A DNA stretch of 53,297 nt from Mycobacterium sp. UM_WGJ. Lineage in GTDB: Bacteria; Actinomycetota; Actinomycetes; Mycobacteriales; Mycobacteriaceae. Of this stretch, positions 1 through 7,134 are shown one piece after another. The translations under genes and the position numbers were made by a program. The notes under the pieces were generated by a model. It made no database searches, had not been told where the DNA came from, and saw only the letters and a list, made by a program, of their open reading frames with translations. The stretch spans positions 1-53,297 of the forward strand of contig NZ_AUWR01000092.1 in assembly GCF_000455125.1 (NCBI RefSeq), written 5' to 3'. Position 1 is the first letter of the stretch. The number at the start of each line of letters is the position of its first letter.

Positions 1-547
1 TTTCAGCGAGCGCCATCACTGTCACCAGCAGCTCAAGGATCTGCTCCGGTGTCTGCGGCGGGTTGGTCCGGCGGTTCGACATCTCTCGCAACGCCCGCAC
101 TCCAGCGCGCGGGTGTGCTGAGACGGTGTTGGTGGCGAATTGATGGGGATGCACGGTCTCGATGTCGGCCTCCACGAGCACGGGTGCTGAGCTGAACCCG
201 GCACGTCGATCATCGGTGACGATCGCGTCGGCTTTGCCAATGATCGCCGCGTGGGCGACGTGGCCGTCATCGGGATCGTTGAGGCCGTAGCTGTACTCGC
301 GGTCTTTGGGTGCGTGGACCTCGGAGCCCGGAAACACCTGCTTCAGCTGGTCGAAAAGGTGCTGCCGGCGACTGGCGCTATCACTGATCCCGCGCTTGTC
401 GTGCAGGCGGGCGAGTACGTAGTCCAGCTCGAAGAGGATCCCAGACCCCCACAGCGGCGCGTACGCCTCCTCGGTGGCCAGCTGCAGCAAGAAGTCACGC
501 TGAAGGCTCGGCACAAGGGCACAGGTGTCGAGGACAGCGCGATACAC
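1..547 (-). CDS. PIN-domain ribonuclease, probable toxin (partial at left edge)
   Basis: The reverse-strand frame opens at GTG 547 and is still open at the window edge, so the C-terminus is missing (about 182 codons seen). The PIN-fold acidic residues are visible: Asp7 in AVLDTC, Glu40 in ILFELDYV, the NDPDDGHVAHAA stretch near residues 90-100, and Asp112/Asp113 in IVTDD. These residues usually bind the metal of a VapC-like RNA-cleaving toxin. It lies 30 bases downstream of a helix-turn-helix gene on the same strand and in the same frame after that gene's TGA, so the two are probably cotranscribed. Only a GTG start is available after that stop. Its length, near 190 residues, is longer than classic VapC toxins (about 130), so it belongs to the larger PIN family paired with excisionase-like partners. 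The RNA target is unknown. Confidence 0.8.
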   Translation of the reverse strand, partial: MYRAVLDTCALVPSLQRDFLLQLATEEAYAPLWGSGILFELDYVLARLHDKRGISDSASRRQHLFDQLKQVFPGSEVHAPKDREYSYGLNDPDDGHVAHAAIIGKADAIVTDDRRAGFSSAPVLVEADIETVHPHQFATNTVSAHPRAGVRALREMSNRRTNPPQTPEQILELLVTVMALAE

Positions 548-577
548 GGAGGCGAGTCTTTCAGACGCCGCGGACGG

Positions 578-1081
578 TCAACGCTTGCGTTTCGCCTCGG
601 TGAGCAACTCGGCGACCTCGTCGGCGCCGGCATCCGCAAACTCTGCCGAGCTCTCGGTGATAAACCGGTTACGCCGGGCGCGAAGCTCCTCGCGGTAGGC
701 AAGGACATCGGCAAGCCGGAGCTTGCGCCGGACTGCGCCTGGCACGTGCGCGTGCAACTCGCCGTCCTGGATGAGGCGAACCACCGTGGGGCGGCTCAGG
801 CCGAGGATCTCGGCGGCCTGCTGGGTGGAGATTTCCTGGTCGCGAGTCAGGATGCTTATCGACTGGCCGTGGCTGAGGGCGTGGACGACGCGCTTGAGAA
901 CCTCGTGAAGCTGCTCGGTCAGTTCGACGCGGTCGTGTTCGCCCGCGCCGGACAGGAAGAAGGCGGGCTCAGGAGAGGCCCCGTGCCGAGCCTCGTGTGC
1001 CTCGATGAAGCTGAGGACGCTAGCAAGCCCATCGGCATCGGCTGGAACCGGGCTGACAATCTCCGCGGAGGCGGTGCTCAT
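578..1081 (-). CDS. Helix-turn-helix (excisionase-type) DNA-binding protein, probable antitoxin
   Basis: 167 residues from the ATG at 1081. That start was chosen because AGGAAG lies a suitable distance upstream; the frame itself stays open to 1264. Residues about 78-128 carry a MerR/excisionase-type helix-turn-helix (EISTQQAAEILGLSRPTVVR) followed by a basic wing. The N-terminal half is acidic and helical, and the C-terminus is rich in Glu and Arg, suiting contact with a partner. The PIN nuclease gene follows 30 bases downstream, giving the usual antitoxin-then-toxin order. Such partners normally repress their own operon; repeats at 1108-1150 just upstream would suit this. A role as a recombination directionality factor for the mobile element is less likely, given the nuclease partner. 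Confidence 0.75.
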   Translation of the reverse strand: MSTASAEIVSPVPADADGLASVLSFIEAHEARHGASPEPAFFLSGAGEHDRVELTEQLHEVLKRVVHALSHGQSISILTRDQEISTQQAAEILGLSRPTVVRLIQDGELHAHVPGAVRRKLRLADVLAYREELRARRNRFITESSAEFADAGADEVAELLTEAKRKR

Positions 1082-1107
1082 GGGTCTCACTTCCTTTCGT
1101 CCCACCC

Positions 1108-1150
1108 TCGTAACTTCACCCAGCGTAGCGCAGTTGCGAAAGTTACGAAA
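1108..1150 (-). promoter_or_regulatory. Candidate operator upstream of the HTH/PIN pair
   Basis: TCGTAACTT at 1108-1116 and AAGTTACGA at 1140-1148 form a perfect 9-base inverted repeat. Inside and overlapping the right arm, GTTGCGAAA (1133-1141) and GTTACGAAA (1142-1150) are adjacent near-identical repeats. The array starts 27 bases upstream of the HTH start codon, where a promoter and autoregulatory operator would be expected. Binding by the HTH protein is inference. Confidence 0.5.
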
Positions 1151-1294
1151 GATGACGGTCTGCTGGACGCGGGTGGCACCTACGGGTTTCAGCAGCGCAT
1201 CCTTTGCGCCGTAGACCTCGTGGATCACGCTCTTCAGGTCGACTGCACGCGAATCCACGGACATTGCGCCGCCCTTGTCCCCGGCCCAGGGATG

Positions 1295-2068
1295 TCAGCC
1301 GCCCGCTTCGTTTCCCACAATCGGAATCAGCTTGTCGCACAGCCACAGCACTCCGTCGTCGTCGATGCCAGCGGCGAGGCCGCGAAAGCATTGATCGACC
1401 GGCGCAACTCCGCGGGTGTCGCCGCAGGGGTTCGGAATCTCCTCGCCGCCACGGCTGACCACGATGGCCGTCAGATGCATGCCCGCGCCATTGGTGATCG
1501 GACCCATGCCAGCCTGCTTGTCACGCAAGCTGGCCTCGTCCGGCCAGTACGGCTGGTCGACGCTCAGGTAGATGTCGACGTGGATGACGTGGCCCTCTTT
1601 CGGGACGGGCAGCACCGCTTTGAACGTTGCCTTTTCCTTGGGCCAACGTGACCCGCCGGCCGGCGGGTCACCGACGGCGAACGCGTCGTACTCCACCGCG
1701 TAGCGCACCACGAGAGCGGCGTCGGCGCGGACCTGGCGCCCGGTGAAGTACGCGGGCAACATGGAGCCGTCGAGCCACCGGCCGCCAGCGCGCTTCGACT
1801 TCTCGACCAGCTTCGCGTCGGACACAAGGTCGAAACGGAGGTGCTGCTTGCCCGGATGTTTCGGGTCCGGTCCGTGCAGACTCACCTTGGCCTGCTCCAT
1901 CGCTGGGTTCAGCGACTTGATGTAGAAAGACGTCGTCGACCATTCGATGAGCCAGTGCCAGCCGTCGATGGCTGTGCCGTCCTGCGTGGCTGCGAAGAAC
2001 TCGACGGCCTGCTGTTGGTCCATGCCCGGCCAGTGCTTCGGCCCCGGGTCGAGGACGTCAATCGACAT
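1295..2068 (-). CDS. Conserved-looking protein of unknown function (mobile-element cargo)
   Basis: 257 residues, not recognised. The reading frame has strong GC bias in third codon positions and a plausible start: TACGCT sits six bases before ATG 2068, so the mRNA is probably leaderless. The protein is soluble, with no signal peptide or membrane segment. It contains a Trp-rich N-terminal stretch (GWHWLIEW), a Lys/Arg-rich middle (about residues 70-110), and Cys residues near the C-terminus (NPCGDTRG, DQCFRG, LWLCDK) that could bind a metal but match no pattern known to me. It is transcribed divergently from the equally unknown gene at 2180, with 111 bases between the start codons, inside the integrated element. 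Confidence 0.7.
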   Translation of the reverse strand: MSIDVLDPGPKHWPGMDQQQAVEFFAATQDGTAIDGWHWLIEWSTTSFYIKSLNPAMEQAKVSLHGPDPKHPGKQHLRFDLVSDAKLVEKSKRAGGRWLDGSMLPAYFTGRQVRADAALVVRYAVEYDAFAVGDPPAGGSRWPKEKATFKAVLPVPKEGHVIHVDIYLSVDQPYWPDEASLRDKQAGMGPITNGAGMHLTAIVVSRGGEEIPNPCGDTRGVAPVDQCFRGLAAGIDDDGVLWLCDKLIPIVGNEAGG

Positions 2069-2074
2069 TCCACC

Positions 2075-2080
2075 AGCGTA
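2075..2080 (-). promoter_or_regulatory. -10 element, leaderless start for the 1295-2068 gene
   Basis: On the reverse strand TACGCT lies six bases before ATG 2068. The spacing puts the transcript start at or next to the start codon. Confidence 0.5.
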
Positions 2081-2166
2081 TGTTCCAACTTCGCGGCGGC
2101 CGAGAAAACGCCGATTCTCGCCACTACGACCCTATCGGGGTTGCCGGGGTTGTCGGTCCGGCCGCG

Positions 2167-2172
2167 TACCTT
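2167..2172 (+). promoter_or_regulatory. -10 element, leaderless start for the 2180-3301 gene
   Basis: TACCTT is followed by seven bases and then GTG 2180. No Shine-Dalgarno sequence precedes the GTG, consistent with a leaderless mRNA. Confidence 0.5.
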
Positions 2173-2179
2173 TTGATCG

Positions 2180-3301
2180 GTGGGCAAGAAGGGTGACAGG
2201 AAGCGCTTCAAGCAGCGAGAGAAACAACGCGCAGAAGCGCAACGCCGGCGAACGGCGGACGCCGCCCCGCGCGAAGCAAAACCCCGACGCGAGCCCAAAC
2301 AAGCCAGCGCAGCTGAGGGGCAGCAATCGCGGTGGATGGGACCACCCCAGCCGCCCGACCCCGAAAGCCCGGAAGGGCCGCTGACGCCGCGCAAAGTGTC
2401 CGAGTCCCAGTACGTATCGATGGAGTGGCCGCCGGACGATGGTGCGCCGCCCGGTGCACCGTCGATCCACTTCCTGTTCAAGATCACCCAGCGCACGCTC
2501 AACATCACTAGCGAGAAGTTGACGCTCGACATGAAGCCAGTCGAGGACACCATCCATCCCCGCGAGCTGACGTTCGAGCCGCCGCTTCAGAAGTTCGGCA
2601 AGGACGGTGCCAAAGGTTTCCGGCACTACTGGGAGAAATTGGATTACGTTTTCGGGCTGCCGGACCCCAGTGCCTTCCCGCAGTTGAGTATCCAGGGCGA
2701 CGACCGCGACAGCGTTCTGCGCTTCATCGAGGTCTGCCTCCGGCTCGCCAAGTTCAGCATCATCAACGACGACACGAGGCTGAAGAGCTACAAGGACGCC
2801 GAGGACGGCGAGTGGCATCTCCAGGTGTCCGACTACCCGAGCGACGAGAGTTTCTTGGGTGCATCGGCGATCTTCCGACAGCTGCACAACGATGGAGAGA
2901 CTGCTTGCTTCACCAGCGCACACAACGCCCTCTTCAAGGCAATGAAAGCACTACCCGACGACCAGCGAGACGCGGCTAAAAACATTGTGCTGCAATGGAA
3001 AGAAGCGCGCGCAAAACTGATGAACCACACGCTCCACACGTTGACGGCACTCAAGGCGGCCAATGCCACGCCGGACAATCCACTCAGCTATGGCAACGTC
3101 ATACCCGACACCCTGATCCGGACGTTCAACTACGGCGACTCGTTGCACTTCGGTGATGCCAGGGCACAGCTGGACGACCTCATGGCCGATCCGTTCCACG
3201 AGGCCTACTACAAGTACGCGGCCCTGCTATCCATCGTAGGGCTGAGCCACCTCTACTTCGGGTTCGCCGTGTTGCTCGCTGCCGCGCTCGGGGACATATG
3301 A
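2180..3301 (+). CDS. Unknown protein with basic N-terminus and C-terminal membrane segment (mobile-element cargo)
   Basis: 373 residues, not recognised. Residues 1-45 are strongly basic and Gln/Arg-rich (GKKGDRKRFKQREKQR), then comes a Pro-rich linker to about residue 90. A folded middle follows, with aromatic and acidic stretches (FRHYWEKLDYVFGLPD; DDRDSVLRFIEVCLRLAKF). A helical region near residues 235-290 includes QWKEARAKLMNHTLHTL. The last 25 or so residues are hydrophobic (LLSIVGLSHLYFGFAVLLAA), a probable single C-terminal membrane anchor. The GTG start is supported by a -10 hexamer seven bases upstream. It lies in the integrated element, divergent from another unknown gene. The pair might form a two-gene cargo module, for instance defence or maintenance, but nothing in the sequence proves a function. 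Confidence 0.7.
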   Translation: MGKKGDRKRFKQREKQRAEAQRRRTADAAPREAKPRREPKQASAAEGQQSRWMGPPQPPDPESPEGPLTPRKVSESQYVSMEWPPDDGAPPGAPSIHFLFKITQRTLNITSEKLTLDMKPVEDTIHPRELTFEPPLQKFGKDGAKGFRHYWEKLDYVFGLPDPSAFPQLSIQGDDRDSVLRFIEVCLRLAKFSIINDDTRLKSYKDAEDGEWHLQVSDYPSDESFLGASAIFRQLHNDGETACFTSAHNALFKAMKALPDDQRDAAKNIVLQWKEARAKLMNHTLHTLTALKAANATPDNPLSYGNVIPDTLIRTFNYGDSLHFGDARAQLDDLMADPFHEAYYKYAALLSIVGLSHLYFGFAVLLAAALGDI

Positions 3302-3353
3302 ACGCGGCTGAACTGGACGTCGCAGATCGAAGATAGGGCGGAGGCAGGCGGAT

Positions 3354-4799
3354 TCACGCAAGCGCACGAGCAAGTTGAGAAGCGAACGTCAGCCCGTCGT
3401 TCACAAGCGCGTACCCACCAGCAAGTGCGCCCTGATCACACAGAGGCCGTCGTCTGCGGACTTTTCGGTGGTGTACCTTGCCGGTCGTGCTGTCCAAGCG
3501 CACGACGACGCGGTGGGCCGTCCGCGGCACAACTGAGGTGGGGAACCGCTGGGTGACGTCGCCGTATACGGCTTGGGACCGTGACCAGCGCCGGATGATC
3601 CGGCGGGCGGCCAGGTACGCATCCTGGGCCACTTCGACGACCGCGGTTGCCCGATGTAGCCCGTGGACACCCCAGAACCGGCCGGGCCCGTGACCCGGCT
3701 GTCGCCACAGTTCCGGCACGATATGCTGGTATTCCTTGTTGCCGTCCATGTTTGGCGATGAATGCTTAGTGAAGTAGATGGCCAGACGTTTGGGGTCGCA
3801 GGCTCGCAGTCCGTTGCGCACGTCGATGGCGGTGCCGGCCAGGCGGTGCCGTGCTTTCTGCTCCGGGTCGGGGTGGTCGACGACTTGCGCCCATGTATCG
3901 GACAGCCACTGAGCGAAGCCACGACCTGACCTGCCTGGTGACATCGGCGGTGCCATCCACATATGGATGTGTGGCGCGCCGCGCCGCTGAAACTCCAGCT
4001 TCCAGATGTAGCGGGCCGGTTCGCCGTACTCGCGTTGAAAGCGCTTGCGCCATAACACCATGTGTCGCTTCACACTGGCGCCATCCGGGGCGACGGCCTC
4101 CCAGGCGCTGGGGTAGGTCAGGGTGATCATCGCTGGTACCCGCCCGGATTCCACCAGCGGGCTGTAGTCGAGTTCAGCGAAGGTGCGACACATTGCAGCA
4201 CGCGACTTCCGGGACCATTCGGTGATCGAACGGCCAGGTAGGCCAGGTTCGTCCCGACCGGATTTGATGCGGTCTTCTTCGACCGCCACGTCGAACCGGT
4301 GCCGGTCGACTTCGCGCTGAGATGATCTTTCAGCGCGGACCGGGTTCGTCCAGCTCAAGCGGATCACACCGGGGCCGACGGTGATCCGAAATCGACCGGA
4401 CTCCGGTTCCACGCCGAGCCGGTCGCTGCCGTCTGCCCACGGTGGCGCCGGCTCGAACAGTGCCGCCGCCGAGGCGACCATCTCGGGGCTCGGGAACCGC
4501 AGCCGCAGAGCGTCGGAGGCCGACCAGCTCGCGTCGTCACCGGACTCGGCGTCGTCGCGGACACTTTTGGGACATATAACAAGCCCGGGTGTCCCAGCCG
4601 GATCACGGCCTACGCCGCTCCCGCCTCCTGGCCGGCTGTCGCGTCCTGCGGCCTGGCGGCCTCGGGCGCTCGCGGCCTCCCGGCGTCCGCGGCTCCGGCC
4701 GTGTTCCGACTGGCCGTTCGGGTGGTGGCTGGCCAACCGGTGGACCGCTGCGCCGTCGTGGGTGTCGTGCCCGCCGGTCGATCCGGTGATTTTGGGCAT
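3354..4799 (-). CDS. Rolling-circle-type replication initiator protein (Rep) of an integrative element
   Basis: 481 residues with the three motifs of HUH rolling-circle initiators in order: motif 1 MITLTYP, motif 2 APHIHMWM (the two His bind metal), and motif 3 DPKRLAIYFTKHSS, whose Tyr would be the nicking nucleophile. Rep proteins of this type occur in actinomycete integrative and conjugative elements (pSAM2 family) and related plasmids, where they nick the double-strand origin. The first 75 or so residues are Gly/Arg-rich and look unconserved, so the real start may be further in; no clear Shine-Dalgarno sequence decides it. The gene is convergent with the 2180-3301 gene (52 bases apart). 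It is the last gene before the tRNA-Phe attachment site, with no integrase between. Confidence 0.85.
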   Translation of the reverse strand: MPKITGSTGGHDTHDGAAVHRLASHHPNGQSEHGRSRGRREAASARGRQAAGRDSRPGGGSGVGRDPAGTPGLVICPKSVRDDAESGDDASWSASDALRLRFPSPEMVASAAALFEPAPPWADGSDRLGVEPESGRFRITVGPGVIRLSWTNPVRAERSSQREVDRHRFDVAVEEDRIKSGRDEPGLPGRSITEWSRKSRAAMCRTFAELDYSPLVESGRVPAMITLTYPSAWEAVAPDGASVKRHMVLWRKRFQREYGEPARYIWKLEFQRRGAPHIHMWMAPPMSPGRSGRGFAQWLSDTWAQVVDHPDPEQKARHRLAGTAIDVRNGLRACDPKRLAIYFTKHSSPNMDGNKEYQHIVPELWRQPGHGPGRFWGVHGLHRATAVVEVAQDAYLAARRIIRRWSRSQAVYGDVTQRFPTSVVPRTAHRVVVRLDSTTGKVHHRKVRRRRPLCDQGALAGGYALVNDGLTFASQLARALA

Positions 4800-4884
4800 C
4801 CGGTACCTGCTCCCCGGGAGCCCGCTGCGCGCATCACGAAGTAATGGGCGGTCCGGGAATCCCTGGTCGGGAGTGCAAGCACCG

Positions 4885-4971
4885 TGTCCGGTTTATGTCC
4901 GTTCGCCGGACAGCGTGAGTACGTCAGCCCTGCTCAATGCGGCGCATACGACGCACAGAAGCAGATAAACC
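4885..4971. repeat. Inverted repeats between rep and the attachment site
   Basis: TGTCCGG (4885-4891) pairs with CCGGACA (4906-4912). GGTTTAT (4890-4896) pairs with ATAAACC (4965-4971). These short inverted repeats fill the otherwise gene-free 190 bases between rep and the tRNA fragment. They could be part of a replication origin or recombinase arm sites; the sequence alone does not say which. Confidence 0.35.
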
Positions 4972-4992
4972 GCAGGTCAGTGGCTATTCTGC

Positions 4993-5038
4993 CCGCCTGA
5001 AAAGCGGAAGGTCGCCGGTTCGATCCCGGCCCTGGCCA
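4993..5038 (+). other. Attachment site: displaced 3' half of a tRNA-Phe gene
   Basis: The stretch contains an anticodon loop CTGAAAA (anticodon GAA, Phe), the 3' side of its stem GCGG, a complete T-arm (GCCGG at 5014-5018, loop TTCGATC, CCGGC at 5026-5030), the acceptor strand CCTGGCC (5031-5037) and discriminator A5038. The matching 5' half (expected GGCCAGG about 75 bases upstream) is absent, so this is not a functional tRNA. Integrases that target tRNA genes carry a copy of the 3' half and rebuild the tRNA at one end, leaving such a fragment at the other. Since the fragment lies on the + strand, the intact tRNA-Phe should be at the element's left end, outside the window. Confidence 0.8.
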
Positions 5039-5101
5039 CTTCAGAGGCGGTTTTGGCCTTGGCGTTCAACGTGACTTGTCATTTATTCGTCGCGGGTCAT
5101 C

Positions 5102-5560
5102 TCACCAAGCGACCGTCACCGGCCGGGTGTCTCCGGCCTCTTGACGGCGGCGTTGCTCGGCCTCGACCCAGTCGCGGGCCGCGCTCGCCCGAGACCTGTG
5201 CAGCTTCCGCTCCTTGGTTGGCGGCGGCTCGCCGATCCAGCCCTGCTCCGCGCTCATCAGCTTCGGCTCCTGTCGCTGTTGTTCACCGGCCTCGCCCGAG
5301 GGGAGGCGCTCTTGCCGACACCGGCTGGTGTGGGCCGCTTCGTCATCCGAGCCACCCACGAGCGTGGGGTTGGCGTGCCGTCCAGTCGGAGCTTGGCGAC
5401 GCCATCTCATGAAGCCACTCCAGGGTACCGAGGTGCACCGACAGCACCCTGATACGGCGGTGGGAGATGCCCACCGGGATCGTCTCGGCCTGGCGCCACC
5501 TCGCTTCGGTGTACCCGGGCCGGCGGCGAACGCGTGATGCATCAGCGGCGGGACACCGCG
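5102..5560 (-). pseudogene. Decayed small gene (frameshifted, no start) next to the attachment site
   Basis: Two overlapping reverse-strand frames with high third-position GC look like parts of one broken gene. The upstream part (to TGA at 5345-5343) reads GYTEARWRQAETIPVG, then RIRVLSVHLGTLEWLHEMAS, but has no usable start codon downstream of the DUF5994 stop. The other frame takes over across the same PTLVGG-coding bases and runs to a stop at 5102, ending RDWVEAEQRRRQEAGDTRP. A single-base shift near 5360-5380 would join them. Alternatively the second part is an intact gene of about 50 residues starting at the internal ATG. Family unknown. Damage beside an integration site is common, but a causal link is only inference. 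Confidence 0.4.
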
Positions 5561-5572
5561 GTGTCAGTCGTC

Positions 5573-6010
5573 TCAGGCAGAGAGTTGTTGCCTGGCGTGC
5601 CGCAAGACTGATCCCGCCGTCAAGCATGCGGGTTTGTCGCGGTCCGCAGCGGCTATCGGTAGGCCTGCGGCGCAGCGCATCACCATCAAGGCGAGTGCGC
5701 TGTGGGTCGCGTAGGAGATGACCAGCAGGTTGACGCAGCCCTGCGTGCCGCTGACGGTCATGACGTGCTGGCGTTTGCCCTCCCACCCCGGCCAGTTCAG
5801 GTCAGGAGGACGTTGCAGCGCGGGCCAGTTGACGTTGATGGTGGTTATGTCTCCGAGCAGGGGAGTCAGGATGGCCATCAGACTCGGCAATTCGTTGGTG
5901 ATGCGGTCCGCGTGCGGCCACCAGGCACCGTCTATGGCGCGGCCGAGCTCGCGAGCAACCGTGACCCGGGTAGGGCGGGATTGGCGTGCGCCGCCGAGCG
6001 GGTGGATCAT
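5573..6010 (-). CDS. DUF5994 family protein
   Basis: 145 residues from ATG 6010. The frame extends upstream to 6082, but those extra codons are AT-richer and look non-coding. The family hallmark is visible early: GRAIDGAWWPHADRITNELP, then a predicted strand-rich core ending in VMTVSG and a C-terminal helix ALALMVMRCAAGLPI. DUF5994 proteins are common single-copy small proteins in mycobacteria and streptomycetes with no assigned function; they are cytosolic and lack known catalytic residues. A GGGAG motif lies very close to the ATG, so initiation is not well determined. This is the first intact chromosomal gene outside the integrated element. Confidence 0.75.
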   Translation of the reverse strand: MIHPLGGARQSRPTRVTVARELGRAIDGAWWPHADRITNELPSLMAILTPLLGDITTINVNWPALQRPPDLNWPGWEGKRQHVMTVSGTQGCVNLLVISYATHSALALMVMRCAAGLPIAAADRDKPACLTAGSVLRHARQQLSA

Positions 6011-6310
6011 TGCTCCCGCCGCCTTTGGGGTCTCCCGCCAGCCATGGAGCTGGGTATGTCTAAGTGTCGCACCAAATCTCACAATCCACGGGCGGTTCCG
6101 TCACAGTCGGAGTCGTCTGGCCCGCGGGTGCAGGTAGGCGGAGGAATCGCAATTGCCCGGCGGGATCGCCCGGGTCGATTCTGGGTGGACCACCGCTGAC
6201 AAGTGAGGCAGCTCGCCTTCGACCGTACGCCGCCGGCATCGTTTCGGAGACAGTTCGGCAAAAGCCTGGATTGCGAGGCGAAATGCGGATAGCGGATAAG
6301 TGCAGCCCCC

Positions 6311-6316
6311 TAGACT
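6311..6316 (+). promoter_or_regulatory. -10 element, leaderless start for the protease-like gene
   Basis: TAGACT is followed by eight bases and GTG 6325. This supports the internal GTG as start rather than the open frame reaching back to 6064. Confidence 0.55.
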
Positions 6317-6324
6317 GGCCCGCT

Positions 6325-7131
6325 GTGCACCGTGACTCGACTCGACGCGCGTCCTCGATCGTCATCGCCGCGTTGCTCACCGCCGCCGGGCTGCCGACCG
6401 CCGCGGCCGTAAGTGACAAGATCCAGCTCGGCGGCGGCGCCGCGATCGTCCTGCACGACGACACGCTGTGCACGCTGACCGCGATGGGTCACGACAGCGC
6501 CGGCCGGCTGATCGGCTTCACCGCCGCGAACTGCGGGGGGCCGGGTTCGTCCGTGGTCGTCGAGGGAGCCGAAGACCACGGTGCCGTGGGCACGGTGGTG
6601 GCCGCCGACGAGGGACTGGGTTACGCGGTGATCGAGTTCGACGCGGTCAAGGTGAAGCCGATCGGCGACTACGAGGGCTTTGGGATCTTCGGCCTCGGAC
6701 CCGTCGAACCGAAACCGGCTGCCCCGGAACCGGTCAACCCAGAGCCCGCGAGCCCAGAGCCCGCGAGCCCAGAGCCCGCGAGCCCCGAACCCGCGGGCCC
6801 AGAACCGGCGAGCCCGGAACCCGCCGGCGCAGAACCTGCTGCCCCAGAACCTGCTGCCCCCAAGCAGGCCTGCAAGCTCGGCCGCGGCACCGGCCTCAAC
6901 TGCTACGAGCTGGGGCCTGCCGGCGTGGACACCGCCGGTGAGGATTGGTGGAAGCCCGGTGACGACGGGTCGCCGATCACCATCGACAATCTGCTGATTT
7001 CCATGGTCCGCGACGGAAGCTTCCCGACCGCGCCGCTGGACCAGTCGGGGCCGGGGATCGTGATGTTCAAGGCGATCCTCGATGACCTCAACGCCAAGGG
7101 CGGCCCGGGCGCCGGGTTCGGCCTCGGCTAA
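6325..7131 (+). CDS. Secreted chymotrypsin-like (S1) protein with substituted catalytic residues and a PEPAS repeat
   Basis: 268 residues from the leaderless GTG. Residues 1-28 form a signal peptide (RRAS basic end, IVIAALLTAAGL core, AAA cleavage region). The body resembles mycobacterial S1-like secreted proteins: CTLTAMGHDSAGRLIGFTAA followed by NCGGPG, and later WWKPGDDGSPIT. In active members these read TAGHC/TAAHC and GDSG; here Asn69 replaces the catalytic His and Asp214 replaces the Ser. The fold is probably kept (Cys49 and Cys70 present, further Cys pair downstream) while proteolysis is lost. Between the two halves is a Pro/Glu linker of PEPAS-type pentapeptides (about residues 128-182). 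The product is probably exported as a binding or structural protein. Neighbouring DUF732 and SRPBCC genes give no functional hint. Confidence 0.7.
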   Translation: MHRDSTRRASSIVIAALLTAAGLPTAAAVSDKIQLGGGAAIVLHDDTLCTLTAMGHDSAGRLIGFTAANCGGPGSSVVVEGAEDHGAVGTVVAADEGLGYAVIEFDAVKVKPIGDYEGFGIFGLGPVEPKPAAPEPVNPEPASPEPASPEPASPEPAGPEPASPEPAGAEPAAPEPAAPKQACKLGRGTGLNCYELGPAGVDTAGEDWWKPGDDGSPITIDNLLISMVRDGSFPTAPLDQSGPGIVMFKAILDDLNAKGGPGAGFGLG

Positions 7132-7134
7132 GCC

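Noticed and set aside
251-1651. 466-codon forward open frame over the HTH/PIN genes
   Set aside because: It is antisense to the two well-supported reverse-strand genes, its product shows no known motifs, and its third-position base composition follows from the genes on the other strand.
4963-5038. Functional tRNA-Phe gene
   Set aside because: Only the anticodon loop, 3' stem, T-arm and acceptor 3' strand are present; the 5' acceptor strand and D-arm are missing, so it is an attachment-site fragment.
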